Positions 29,601 through 38,013 of a stretch of DNA of 64,000 nucleotides are shown piece by piece. Under the pieces are notes generated by a model that saw only the letters and a program-made list of their open reading frames with translations, was not told where the DNA came from and did no database searches. A program made the translations under genes and the position numbers. The DNA comes from Ustilago trichophora (lineage: Eukaryota > Basidiomycota > Ustilaginomycetes > Ustilaginales > Ustilaginaceae), in NCBI GenBank assembly GCA_900323505.1, contig OOIN01000030.1:595600-659599 (forward strand), read 5' to 3'. The first letter of the stretch is position 1, and each line of letters begins with the position of its first letter.

Positions 29601-30498
29601 TAGACTCGATCCTCTCATCCTGGGGTATGTCTGTTCTAAACACCCCTTTATGCCTATCGAGGATTTTTCTTAAGCCTTGATCTGCAACTTGGGTACGATA
29701 CCCATCTAAGTTCAGATCAAGCTCTTCTCGCATCATTAAGAGGAAACAGTGTCCCTCTGTCTTGAAGACCGAGTTCATCTCCTTATGATTTAGGAGATCT
29801 AAGGGCCGATCCGGGTCTAAGCAATCTAGTTGCAAGACTCGATCTGATCGCCTGCCCATTAGAGCATGCTTGAATGATCCCTCCTTTGAGTGGAAGCTTA
29901 TGATGTTCGATGGGAAATCTAAGTTGGCTCTATGTTGTCTAAGCCACTCGATCCCCAAGATAACATCGTGTTGAGGCATATTCAACACCAAAGCTGTCCC
30001 TGGATATTCGAAGCCATCTAGCTCTATTCGAAGCTGCGCAGTTCCTTCGACTCCAAGAGCTGAACCGTCCGCTAGCTTAACCTGTTTCTGTGTTTCTGGA
30101 CTGTCTTTATCCACCTGGAGTTGACACTTGTCCACCATAGATCTTGAAACGAAGGTTCTCGAAGCACCTGTATCGATCAAAGCCATGAAGTAGCGACCTT
30201 CGACTTTGATTTTCAGTTCGATCAAGCAGAAATCGCCAGGATTTTCTTGATTAGTCCCTAGATTCAAGTGTTCGACCCTTCGTGCCAAATCCTCATCCAT
30301 CGAATTGGATGTAGCTTTGTCAGGAGACATTTTATGATCGATAGTCCCCTGACTTAGCTTCGATCTTGACCATTTCCCTGGGATTGGGTTGACTCTTCGA
30401 TCAAAGTCAATCGACGTTCGTTGGGTACAGTTACTATGCAGGAAGAGGATCGATGTCCAGTCTGCCCACATTTGAAACATCTGTTCTCCCTTCGACAT
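26644..30498 (-). CDS. Retrotransposon Pol polyprotein (protease, RT, RNase H, integrase)
   Basis: 1284 codons uninterrupted. In order: aspartic protease (ALIDTGASRTFVS, about 110), reverse transcriptase with MPFGLKNAPSVFQ and active-site YLDDILIYS, RNase H (ETDASDWAIG...), integrase zinc-binding HHCC region (ending CRTCPACQ) and the DDE catalytic core (WGIDFIGQ, SDNGSNF, NGKVEALNG). A C-terminal low-complexity Gln/Glu-rich tail replaces any clear chromodomain. All catalytic residues are present. The frame overlaps the zinc-knuckle part of gag (30354-30498) in a different register, so Pol is probably made by ribosomal frameshifting. The first ATG at 30498 lies inside the overlap and need not be used. 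Confidence 0.93.
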   Translation of the reverse strand: MSKGEQMFQMWADWTSILFLHSNCTQRTSIDFDRRVNPIPGKWSRSKLSQGTIDHKMSPDKATSNSMDEDLARRVEHLNLGTNQENPGDFCLIELKIKVEGRYFMALIDTGASRTFVSRSMVDKCQLQVDKDSPETQKQVKLADGSALGVEGTAQLRIELDGFEYPGTALVLNMPQHDVILGIEWLRQHRANLDFPSNIISFHSKEGSFKHALMGRRSDRVLQLDCLDPDRPLDLLNHKEMNSVFKTEGHCFLLMMREELDLNLDGYRTQVADQGLRKILDRHKGVFRTDIPQDERIESIPMLRQLQDSIICTGEEGPKNIRAYNLTASQLREQEEQVRALLDRGMIQESSSPWGFPVIFVPKKDGGWRMCIDYRALNAITATNGYPLPVIQQCLDQLGQAQWFSKIDLTSGYWQIRLKPEDVSKTAFNTRIGKFEFLVMPFGLKNAPSVFQTLVNRVLRPYLDKFVIVYLDDILIYSNTLDEHREHVSRILEILEQHRLFAKPSKCIFGTTSIEFCGHLVGQGNIKPLEDKVKLIRDWPRPTSIHDLRSFLGLCSYYRRYAKGFASITAPLFDLLKVEKGSGLDISSKNSRKVPVIWNDRADLAFRKIKGLLCSAPILRQPNPDSKYTIETDASDWAIGCVLLQEDRSTGKMHPVAFDGRKMSEAELKYPVHEKELLAIRHALRTWRHYILNGCKITILTDHQSLAQIPKTKIASKRLERWIAEFGEYDLDIKYRAGEENTVADAISRRTDFLMSLTAEPDHLKDIKAYLRDGEIPPGPERSLVLEEAGHWRLDADDQLTRILEDGAQAPYLEPMHRSHFLDKMHQSYGHLGAAGLQNLVRTRAYWPQMQTDLSKFCRTCPACQVSQGSRSNQDRELAQVMASSTIQPFERWGIDFIGQLPKTADGNQWILTAIDYATGWPIAKALPDAKAWRVADFIYEEIVLNFGAPKEILSDNGSNFLAEVVKHLLRTIKTRHRLATAYHPRTNGKVEALNGMIGRMLTRSMVGKSTRLWDQYLANAIFACRVRRSVATNQSPFFLTYGIEPRLPTDELQPRVINGRIEDPTTRLPNLRTQRHKAVQAAYNRAVRAKTLHDEKVKLHKLEIGDWVLIRHQNPLKFEAKWFGPYQIMAKQALGTYSLASSSGQTLRALVHGNRLLKAYPRDNLVEDFWNKPAFQRFFRSLRAVNPDVAGLDQEDLHQDIERSVREEYEDENQQARRGPDPTTGELQAQQQQHTLEAHSEVDRTQSQAIDGQGSDLVPLEEDPSRPHEELEELEQSQVDSQL

Positions 30499-31414
30499 TT
30501 CTTGAGGAATTCCATCCTTTGATTAGATTGACCTTGGTTTGAGTTCCCTTGGTTTTGGTAAGATCCCTTCTTCGAAGACTTTGGCCTGTCTTGCATTGGC
30601 TTCGAAGCTCGTTCCATAGCTTGATCTCTAGATACCTGCTATAGATCTTGTCTGCAAATCGAGCTAGACCTCTAAGTGTCTGAGGTTCATCAGGAACAAG
30701 GCTGAGTCTGTTCAAGACTTCTCGATTGAGGCCGCTCCTGAACTTCTCGGTCCTTAGATCTTCTGGAATGGGAGGTTCGATACGTTCAGCAAACTTAGAG
30801 AACTCGATGAGATATTCTCCAACTGATCTCTTGCCTTGGACACAGTTGTCATAGTCCTTCTGGCGCTTTCGCTTTGCATTGATGTCTTCGAACTCCGTCT
30901 TGATCCATTCAAGGAACCCTTCAAGGGTAAGTTGCTGGTAAAGGTTCCTTTGAAGTTCAGGGCTTGCAGCATTGTTGAAAGTCCTTTCGAGCTTTGTCCT
31001 TTCGATAGCCCAAGCTTCCTTGGCTGAGCCAGTCAAGCTGTTGGCTGCATAGAGGATTTTCTCGGTCTCGCTCGAGAGGCATCCCTGCAGTTCAAGGAGA
31101 CTGATACAGTCTCGAACCTGCATGATCCACATTCGAACCGCATTGTCCTCTACGGTGCCATCAAACAGCGCAGGTCTGGTACTCACCAGCCTGGCTCCAG
31201 CTTGAGTGGGTTGAGCAGAGGCTCGAAGGGTGCTTATCTCCAGCATCATGCTGTGAACCAACCTTCGAAGGTCTTCGACCTCGCTTGTAGTTGACATATC
31301 CCTCGATGCACCACCCAACTGGGGATTGTGCATCGAACCACTTACTCCATTGTTACCACTGCCATCAACTGGCATCGTGTTCATCATATCCTGACTAGAT
31401 TGATTGAATGACAT
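30354..31414 (-). CDS. Retrotransposon Gag with CCHC zinc knuckle, frame-disrupted
   Basis: Main frame from the ATG at 31414 to a stop at 30434 (326 residues), with a retrotransposon Gag capsid-like core (SAKEAWAIERTKLERTF...; VGEYLIEFSKFAERI; LRTEKFRSGLN). The expected nucleocapsid motif CFKCGQTGHRSSSC is not in this frame. It lies in an overlapping frame open at 30354-30617. The switch point is about 30610-30650, after ...FADKIYSRYLE. This indicates a small indel (one base lost or two gained) or, less likely, programmed frameshifting within gag. The zinc-knuckle frame then overlaps pol in the third frame. Confidence 0.8.
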
Positions 31415-31452
31415 CTTGTTGAGTGTTGATACTTTTGAGGAGTGATCGAGAT

Positions 31453-31466
31453 TGCAGAAGCTACCA
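31453..31466 (-). other. Primer-binding site of the retrotransposon
   Basis: On the minus strand, two bases after the 5' LTR, the sequence TGGTAGCTTCTGC begins. TGG complements a tRNA 3' CCA, and TGGTAGC matches the start of initiator-tRNA-Met-primed sites in other Ty elements. The primer tRNA is inferred. Confidence 0.6.
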
Positions 31467-31468
31467 AG

Positions 31469-31556
31469 TGTTGTGCGATTACGCGTTCGAGTTAGAGGCC
31501 AAGGGGAATGTGGTTTGATTGCAAGGAACGCGCGCTTAGAAATTGGACTAAATACA
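31469..31556 (-). repeat. 5' LTR (88 bp)
   Basis: Identical to the LTR at 25761-25848. 88 bp is very short for a Ty3/gypsy LTR, which is usually several hundred bases. Confidence 0.9.
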
Positions 31557-32612
31557 ACTGTCGACACCTGCTCGACTCAACGATTAAAGAATGTCCTGTC
31601 TTTTGTCGTCCTCCATCTGAATCAGACAACTATGACTCTCTGGCATTGGCAGCACCGAAGAATACATCACTCTTGCAGAGCTCGAACTCAAACAGGCCAG
31701 CGTAGCTACATTTGGATATCTCATTTGACCGAGCCCGGTGTTCAACAAGTGGCCGTCGCCGAAAAAAAATGGAAAAGCTGAGGATGAGGATGTGGTCTTC
31801 CGACGACATGCTGGAATTGGCCGGCTACTAAAATGAAGAGCTTATATCCGGCATCAAGAGAAGCCGGAAAAGCGCTGATGGATGGTACTGAGAGTTGACG
31901 GCTACTATAAAAGAAAGAGGGCGGGCCTCGGTCGAAATTCGGAGTGAAATATGCGAGCGGATGCGGTGCTTGGCACCCCGCGGAGCACAATACAGTACTT
32001 TAATGTACAGTATAGCAAAACAGACACAGAGGACTCTTTTGTACGCAGGTTTTGGATACAACTCCACGTCGACCAGACCTGTTTGACAGACTGTTTGACA
32101 TGCGATGTCACGACGGCTAGCCGAGCAAGGCATGCCACAATTTGGTGAGATTGAGTCATGTCGAGTGTTGAGGCCGTCGGTGGTCGTGCGGTACCACTGG
32201 ACACGGCAATGACCGAGACTGGAGGACGAACAGTTGGTCACGTTGGCTGTTGATCAAATTGGTCAGACTCTCTCTGTGAGGGATGCAAGGCTCGGCGACA
32301 AAACGGCAAACAGAGAGGGGAGATTTTCATGTTTCGAGTAGAGAGCTACTGTACAGTACCATGCTGCGCAATTTTTGCTTTTCTGCTTCCCCACGCTTGA
32401 CCCGAGCGGCTGATTTTGCCCCCGCGCTCAGCAGGCCCGACAATTTTGACAGGTGGAATCCCACACTCTGCTCCAAAGACGCCGGTTGGGTGCTGTTGCT
32501 TTTGACCGTTTCTCACGCCTTTGGTCGATATAAAGCGAGGGCCCATCGGGCCAAGCCGACTCTTCAATCCTCGCCTTGATCCGCCCTCTTAACACACATA
32601 TCCATCGCAATC
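31557..32612. other. Intergenic region right of the retrotransposon
   Basis: About 1.06 kb. Several GTACAGTA-type motifs (31991-31999, 32005-32013, 32349-32358) and a TATAAA-like element (cgatataaagcg, about 32526-32537) about 80 bases before the MFS gene. Overlapping minus-strand ORFs have no motif. No gene supported. Confidence 0.6.
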
Positions 32613-34196
32613 ATGTCGCTACGAGACGCTTCAATTGACGCACAGTCCTCATCCGCACCACGCTCTCGTCCAGCTTCCGCCCTCCGTTCGCGTACCGGAG
32701 GCGTCGTTCGCCATGCTGTCAAGAGCATCGCGCATTTTGCTGGCCAGGGCGACCCAAACAGCAAAACCATGTTCCTAAAAGAATGTTCGCTCTACACCTG
32801 CTTCCTCCTCGCCGGTTTCGTTGATGCAACACCTGGTGCGCTTCTTCCAGCGATTCGTGAGCACTGGCATCTTAGCTTCGTGCTGGTCTCTATGCTCTTC
32901 GTGGGCACTTTTGTCGGCTGCATCATTGCTGCTACTTTCGTCTCGCCTGTCATGGACAGGTTCGGCTTCGGCAAGATGATCAGTGGAGCTGCCGCGCTCG
33001 GTCTCGTCTTTCCCATCGTTTTCCTTACCATGCCTCCCTTCCCGGTGCTCATCGTAGGCATGATTTTTTCGGGAATGTCTACCTCGACGCTCGATGCGCT
33101 CGTCAATGTTTGGATCAGTCAACGTCCCAAAGCTAACGTCAGACTCTCCTTGGCACACTTTCTATACGGCGTCGGTGCTCTCACCTCGCCTTTGGCCGCT
33201 ATCCCTTTCTTGCACTTGCACTTTGGACGAGGCGGCGTGGGATTCCAATATTTCTTTTGCGTCTCATTGGGCTTGGCTACTGTTGTGCTCACCCTCGTCA
33301 CTGTTGCCTTCCGCTTACAGAGAGATGAGCACGTCGAAGGCCCCGCTGCTGACAATCGCGACTCAAACACCTCGGTGGAGCTTCAAACCCTAGCCATGTC
33401 GACTGCACAGGATGTCAAGGACAAGGACTCGACTCTGCCAACAACACCAACTCCCGCCGGCGACAAAGCTCTCGACTTTATGCCCACCACATCTCAAGCA
33501 CCTGGCTCCGAGATGCATCCAGTGCCTGCTCCGACCAACTCGCAAACCGGCCTTTACAAACTCAAAGCGGTCGTTCGTCAACCAAAAGTGGTACTGCTTG
33601 CCTTGTTCGCTTTCACCTATGTTGGAAGCGAAGTGACGGTCGGTGGATGGACAAGTTCGTATCTCCAACTTGTCCGCAACCAGGAGGCCGATGCCAATGC
33701 ACTCGTTTCTGGATTCTGGGCGGGTATCGCGTTTGGACGTATTCTTCTGATTCCAGTCACTGCGTGGCTGGGCGACGAACTAGCCAATGTGGTCTACTTG
33801 CTCTGTGCAGTAGGACTTCAGCTTTTGGTGTGGCTGGTGCCCAACATTATCGCCAATGCTGTGGCGCTTGCCTTGTTGGGTGTCTTCATGGGACCCGCTT
33901 TCGTATTGATGATTCGCGTATGCGAGCGCACAGTCCGGCCCAGAGGACATCTCACGGCGGCCATCAGCTTCATCTCATCCTTCTCAGCGGCAGGAATGGC
34001 GTTGATCCCATTCCTGGTCGGAGTCATTTCACAAAAGGCGCCTCAAGGAATCAAGATCCTCCCGCCCATGCTAGTCGCCCTCCTCGCCGTCCAGGTGCTG
34101 CTATGGATTGCGGTTAACAAGGACTACTTTGTCAAGCGCTTCATCAAGCGTGAAGGCAGAAGCAACAGCCAACACGACGTCGACCGTCTGGACTAG
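32613..34196 (+). CDS. MFS transporter (Bsc6/FucP-like fungal group)
   Basis: 527 residues, ATG at 32613 (context ATCATGTC). A hydrophilic N-terminus of about 50 residues is followed by the first six membrane segments (YTCFLLAGFVDATPGALLPAI; later HFLYGVGALTSPLAAIPF). A central cytosolic loop of about 90 residues is Thr/Pro-rich, and six further segments follow (YVGSEVTVGGWTSSYL onward). The pattern resembles fungal sugar/unknown-substrate MFS proteins annotated as bypass-of-stop-codon 6 or fucose-permease-like. Plasma-membrane location is likely; substrate unknown. A TATA-like element lies about 80 bases upstream. Confidence 0.88.
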   Translation: MSLRDASIDAQSSSAPRSRPASALRSRTGGVVRHAVKSIAHFAGQGDPNSKTMFLKECSLYTCFLLAGFVDATPGALLPAIREHWHLSFVLVSMLFVGTFVGCIIAATFVSPVMDRFGFGKMISGAAALGLVFPIVFLTMPPFPVLIVGMIFSGMSTSTLDALVNVWISQRPKANVRLSLAHFLYGVGALTSPLAAIPFLHLHFGRGGVGFQYFFCVSLGLATVVLTLVTVAFRLQRDEHVEGPAADNRDSNTSVELQTLAMSTAQDVKDKDSTLPTTPTPAGDKALDFMPTTSQAPGSEMHPVPAPTNSQTGLYKLKAVVRQPKVVLLALFAFTYVGSEVTVGGWTSSYLQLVRNQEADANALVSGFWAGIAFGRILLIPVTAWLGDELANVVYLLCAVGLQLLVWLVPNIIANAVALALLGVFMGPAFVLMIRVCERTVRPRGHLTAAISFISSFSAAGMALIPFLVGVISQKAPQGIKILPPMLVALLAVQVLLWIAVNKDYFVKRFIKREGRSNSQHDVDRLD

Positions 34197-34806
34197 ATTC
34201 ATGTCTACAGTGTATCTACATCTTTCGATTTAATGCTACCTCGTGATTTTACTGGTTTGGCAGTGCCTAGTCACGCTGTGATCGTCATATGGTTGTCAGA
34301 TCTTACAGGGCAACAAGATCATGCGCTCTTGAAGGTTCGAAGCTACCAAGTCGAACATGTGAAGAGAGGTAATGTTGGCAAAAGTACACGACGTTACCAG
34401 CAGCAAGAAGGGCAGCGGCCACGTTGCAGCTGTCCGCAGCTCAAAGCAGGATATACATATGAAATTTGTGATTTCCGACTGACAGCACGCCACAGCCAAA
34501 AAAGCCGAATTCGGTCAACTCTGCCTGACCGGTCCGAGATTTCCCATCGGCTTAGACTAGCTAGGCACCTCTCTGGAAATTTTGTGGGTTTTTTGGCGAC
34601 AGCTTGCCGAAGAAATGTCCGCTTTCCTTTCAGCGAGTCACAAGACAGCTCGTGCGACATCACTTTGGTTGACCGACTCAGCTTCCTTCATGAACATCAC
34701 GTCCTACAGCTTCGTCGCTCCGCTCATGTTATAATTTCGGTGGCACTGGCACTTGGTGTCGAACATCATCCCTTCCTGCAATCAATCTTCGACAATATCG
34801 TTCAGC
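34197..34806. other. Intergenic region
   Basis: About 0.6 kb between two co-directional transporter genes. The frame of the downstream gene is open back to 34753 but begins with GTG, so its ATG at 34807 is used instead. Nothing else recognised. Confidence 0.6.
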
Positions 34807-36426
34807 ATGGCTGATCTCGAAAAAGGCTCCAGAGAGTCACCAGCACCTCCTGGACAGACAGCCGACATGTTCAACCCTACATTTCCACCAAACATGGATC
34901 CATCCTTAGCCACAGACTCCCCTTCACTCACCCTCAACAAGGAGCATGACTCTGATGACGCCGCATCTCAGCATCAGCACGAGCTCCGCAACACTGCCTC
35001 TACTGCTTCCAATGGTGCATCGACTACGCAGGCAAGTTCACCCTTGACTCCGACTCGCTCGCAGCGCTTTCGCTCAGAGCTTCGCCGCATCACTATGCAC
35101 TTCACCCCAAGCTGGTTCAGTGTGACCATGGGCTTTGGTATCACCTCTATCCTCCTCCATCAGCTGCCATACCAATTCAACGGACTCGGCATCATTTCGA
35201 ACGTCATCTTTGGCTTCAACGTCCTTCTCTTCTTGCTCTTCCTCGGCATCAGCATAGCTAGATACGTCATCTGGCCACAGCTGTTCTGGATCATGCTCTT
35301 CCATCCAACCCAGTCGCTTTTCTTGGGTACTTTTGCCATGGGCATGACAACCATCATATCCATGTGCGCCATCTCAGCAGCACCAGCCTGGGGCTCCGGA
35401 TTCGCCACTTTTACTTGGACCTTGTGGTGGATAAACGCCGTTTTGTCGCTCGCCATTTGCATCGGTCTGCCCTTCATCCAGTTCACGCGACACGTACAGT
35501 CGCTTGACAAGATCACTGCAGTGTGGTTTTTGCCCGTAGTGACGACGATTGTATGCTCAGCCTCAGGCGGTCTCGTCGCTGACATTCTTCCGCCGGCACA
35601 TGCCAAGCTGACCTTGATCGTTTGTTGGGTGCTTTGGGGAACTGGATTCGGCATGGCCTTTTTGTTGATGTCGCTCTACTACGCTCGTCAAGCAATCTAC
35701 AAGATCCCTCCGGCACAACTCATTGTCAGCACGTTCTTGCCACTGGGACCATGCGGTCAAGGTGCTTTTGCGCTTCTCCAGCTTTCTTCGGTCCTCTACA
35801 AGCTCGCACTCAACGACAATACAGCGTTGCCCAGCCCGAGCGCAACCGACGCTGAGACCGCCCGCATCATGGCTACCGCCATCTACGCTGTCTCTGTCCC
35901 TGTTGCACTTGTCATCTGGGGCCTTGGGTTGGTTTGGCTTGTCCTCGCCGTATCCAGTCTCGTCGATCTGTGGCTAGTTTCGAAGTTGACCTTCAATTTA
36001 GGCTGGTGGGGCTTCACTTTCCCCCTCGGAGTCTTTGCAACAGCAGCGATCAAGTTTGGCTCGGTTCTCGACTCTGGCGCCTTCAGGGTGATCGGAACCG
36101 TGCTGGCGCTGATCGAGGTGATCCTCTGGATCTTTATTACAACCATGACGCTGCGCAAAGCACTCAAAGGTCAGATCTTCTTCTCACCTTGCCTTGCAGA
36201 GATGTGCGACGAGCAGGGTGAGCCGCCCAAGTACGTTCCGCCTGCGAGAAAGTACACTTACGAGCCTAGACCTGCAGTCACCTCGCTCGATGGCAATGAT
36301 GGCTCGACGTCGAGAAGCAGAAGTAGGCTGAGAGGCAGAAGCATGCTGAGAGGCAGAGTTGGCGCTGACGTGTCGCTCTCTCGAGCTAGAAAATGGCTCT
36401 ACTCGACGGCTTCACCTTCTAGATAA
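34807..36426 (+). CDS. SLAC1/TDT-family transporter (Ssu1/Mae1-like)
   Basis: 539 residues from the ATG at 34807. A hydrophilic N-terminus of about 90 residues precedes ten predicted membrane segments beginning FTPSWFSVTMGFGITSILLHQ, with the family motif MLFHPTQSLFLGTFAMGMTT. The C-terminus is a basic tail with RSRSRLRGRSMLRGR. This is the tellurite-resistance/dicarboxylate transporter family. Fungal members are the sulfite efflux pump Ssu1 and the malate permease Mae1. The HPTQSLFLGT loop leans towards Ssu1. Expected role: export of sulfite or transport of dicarboxylate across the plasma membrane; substrate not certain. Confidence 0.88.
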   Translation: MADLEKGSRESPAPPGQTADMFNPTFPPNMDPSLATDSPSLTLNKEHDSDDAASQHQHELRNTASTASNGASTTQASSPLTPTRSQRFRSELRRITMHFTPSWFSVTMGFGITSILLHQLPYQFNGLGIISNVIFGFNVLLFLLFLGISIARYVIWPQLFWIMLFHPTQSLFLGTFAMGMTTIISMCAISAAPAWGSGFATFTWTLWWINAVLSLAICIGLPFIQFTRHVQSLDKITAVWFLPVVTTIVCSASGGLVADILPPAHAKLTLIVCWVLWGTGFGMAFLLMSLYYARQAIYKIPPAQLIVSTFLPLGPCGQGAFALLQLSSVLYKLALNDNTALPSPSATDAETARIMATAIYAVSVPVALVIWGLGLVWLVLAVSSLVDLWLVSKLTFNLGWWGFTFPLGVFATAAIKFGSVLDSGAFRVIGTVLALIEVILWIFITTMTLRKALKGQIFFSPCLAEMCDEQGEPPKYVPPARKYTYEPRPAVTSLDGNDGSTSRSRSRLRGRSMLRGRVGADVSLSRARKWLYSTASPSR

Positions 36427-36622
36427 AGCTTTGAAGCGTTTGGGAAGGTCTGCTGACTTAACTCGACCAAATGCGCTACCATTCGATAGTATATTCAATC
36501 TCCGGCAAAACCGAAAGTGTACACTCCCGGAGGATTCACTTTGATGGAATCGTTTTCGTATACCCCTTCCATTTCCACTAGAGTTGCAACAAAGCTGCAT
36601 TACAGAAAAATGGTACAACATC

Positions 36623-37426
36623 TCAGTGCTCTTGCGAGCGACTTGCGTCGAGAAGCTCGAACTTCCATTGGTCCACGCTGCCTTTTGTGTCATCTGTCAG
36701 AGGCCCGCAAACCATGGCGCCGATCCACCATTCTTCCTCTTTGCCTTCGGCGAGGGGGAGAGCAAAACCTTTCTTCTCTCGCAACAGGAATCGTTCGTTT
36801 TCGCCGCCGGTGTGAGCAGGATACGAGTAGTAGACGTGCATGTCTGGGCCTACTTTTTCGATTTCAATGTGAACCGAGGTCTTGGTGTGCGCGGGGAGCG
36901 GGGAGACGTTCCAATCTGAGAATGGGTTTGTGGCTACGACGCTGTGTCAAAGGAGCAAATGGAGTCAAAGAAGAAAGATGAGTCAGCGTGTAACCGGATA
37001 CAGTTGATGCGCGTATGGATGATGGGCTTGATGTGTTTACACGTACCCGACGTACTTCCTTCCGCCTTCGTTTTCGATGCCTGACTTGAGCCAGACTTGA
37101 CCTTGACCATTTGGGCCTTGGTTGGGATTGACGCGCTTGACAAAGAGGGTTGTCTGTTGAAACCTCTCCTTGCCTTCCTGGGTAACGACGCCGGATAGCT
37201 TCCAGTCTTGATCGGGACTCAGTCGAAAGGTTTGGTATACTACAGGTCCGGATGAACGGTGGGCGGAAGATTCGGGTTGGGATCCAGGTGCGGTGGTCCA
37301 CCAGTCCGTTTTGGGTCCAGAGTTGATCGAAATCGAGTAAGTTGAACGTCCCTCGGTAGGAGATACGGTGTGCGAAGAAGTGGAGTTGGGATCGTAGAAC
37401 GACCACTTGGCTTCAATTCGTGACAT
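36623..37426 (-). CDS. DUF1349-like protein (concanavalin-like fold), two exons
   Basis: Spliced gene: exon 1 from the ATG at 37426 to 37047, intron 37046-36942 (donor GTACGT, acceptor GACACAG), exon 2 at 36941-36623. Product about 232 residues, soluble, no signal peptide. Visible features: TDWWTTAP, VVYQTFRLSPDQDWKLSG, TTLFVKRVNPNQG, VWLKSGIENEGGRKYVG, and after the junction SDWNVSPLP and WWIGAMVCGPL. These are the beta-strand-rich signatures of the DUF1349 family (jelly-roll fold; some were described as regulation of enolase 1). The splice keeps frame and rejoins a conserved strand, supporting it. Biological role unknown. Its 3' end faces the SLAC1-like gene, 196 bases away. Confidence 0.8.
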
Positions 37427-38013
37427 GATGCAGGAGCGTTCGTTGTTGATGGGTATGATATGGTACACAAGAAAGCAATGCTGTCCAAAGCTGCTTTTAA
37501 GAGTTGGAACGCTCGGACCTCCACTACAGTACCGGTTAATTGGCCGACACTTTCCCGGATGTCAAGCTTCACACCACATCTTCTTCTAGCTCTTGGGCTC
37601 CCACCCAACTCAGCACACGCAAAGCGCTGCAAAAAGCTTTCGATGTCATAGAGAATCTTACGACAAGAGTTCCACCATATTCCTCAAACCAGCATCCGAG
37701 TAAGTCAAAGAGCATCGCAAAAGAGACGTGGCACGCTTGTCCGGCGTTTAGACCCGACCTGACCAAATCGACACGTGGATGTCTGCGTTTTTGGTTTCTT
37801 GGCAGACCGAGTCCGCTCCGTGCTTTTGACATGGGCGGCGTTAGTATCTCCGGGGTTGCTTTGCGTCTTCCACAAATCCCAGTTCGCCCTGACGGCGTCA
37901 CAGAATCCATGCTCACCAACCCGCAATGCGGCATCCCTGACGCGAGTCACCTCGACACACGCACGCACTCAAAGTCAAAGGGGGAAAATGTATCATTGCA
38001 TCGCATTCTAGTT
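37427..38013. other. Intergenic region
   Basis: About 0.59 kb between the DUF1349-like gene's start and the end of the dipeptidyl peptidase gene. One CTACAGTACC motif at about 37526-37535. Overlapping ORFs on both strands show no motif. No gene supported. Confidence 0.6.

Larger units (their letters stand above)
25761..31556 (-). mobile_element. Ty3/gypsy LTR retrotransposon, full-length (about 5.8 kb)
   Basis: Bounded by two identical 88-bp direct repeats. Minus-strand order: LTR, primer-binding site, gag, pol (protease, reverse transcriptase, RNase H, integrase), purine-rich tract, LTR. The order RT-RNase H-integrase places it in Ty3/gypsy. A plus-strand ORF sits between pol and the 3' LTR. 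Base composition is marked by very frequent TCGA words (tcgaag, ctcgaa) on both strands, unlike the neighbouring genes. Identical LTRs indicate recent insertion. Gag is frame-disrupted (see gag entry), so this copy may not be autonomous. No 5-bp direct target duplication was found. Confidence 0.93.

Noticed and set aside
36517..36981. Plus-strand ORF opposite the DUF1349-like exon 2
   Set aside because: Antisense shadow; the minus-strand spliced gene explains the region.
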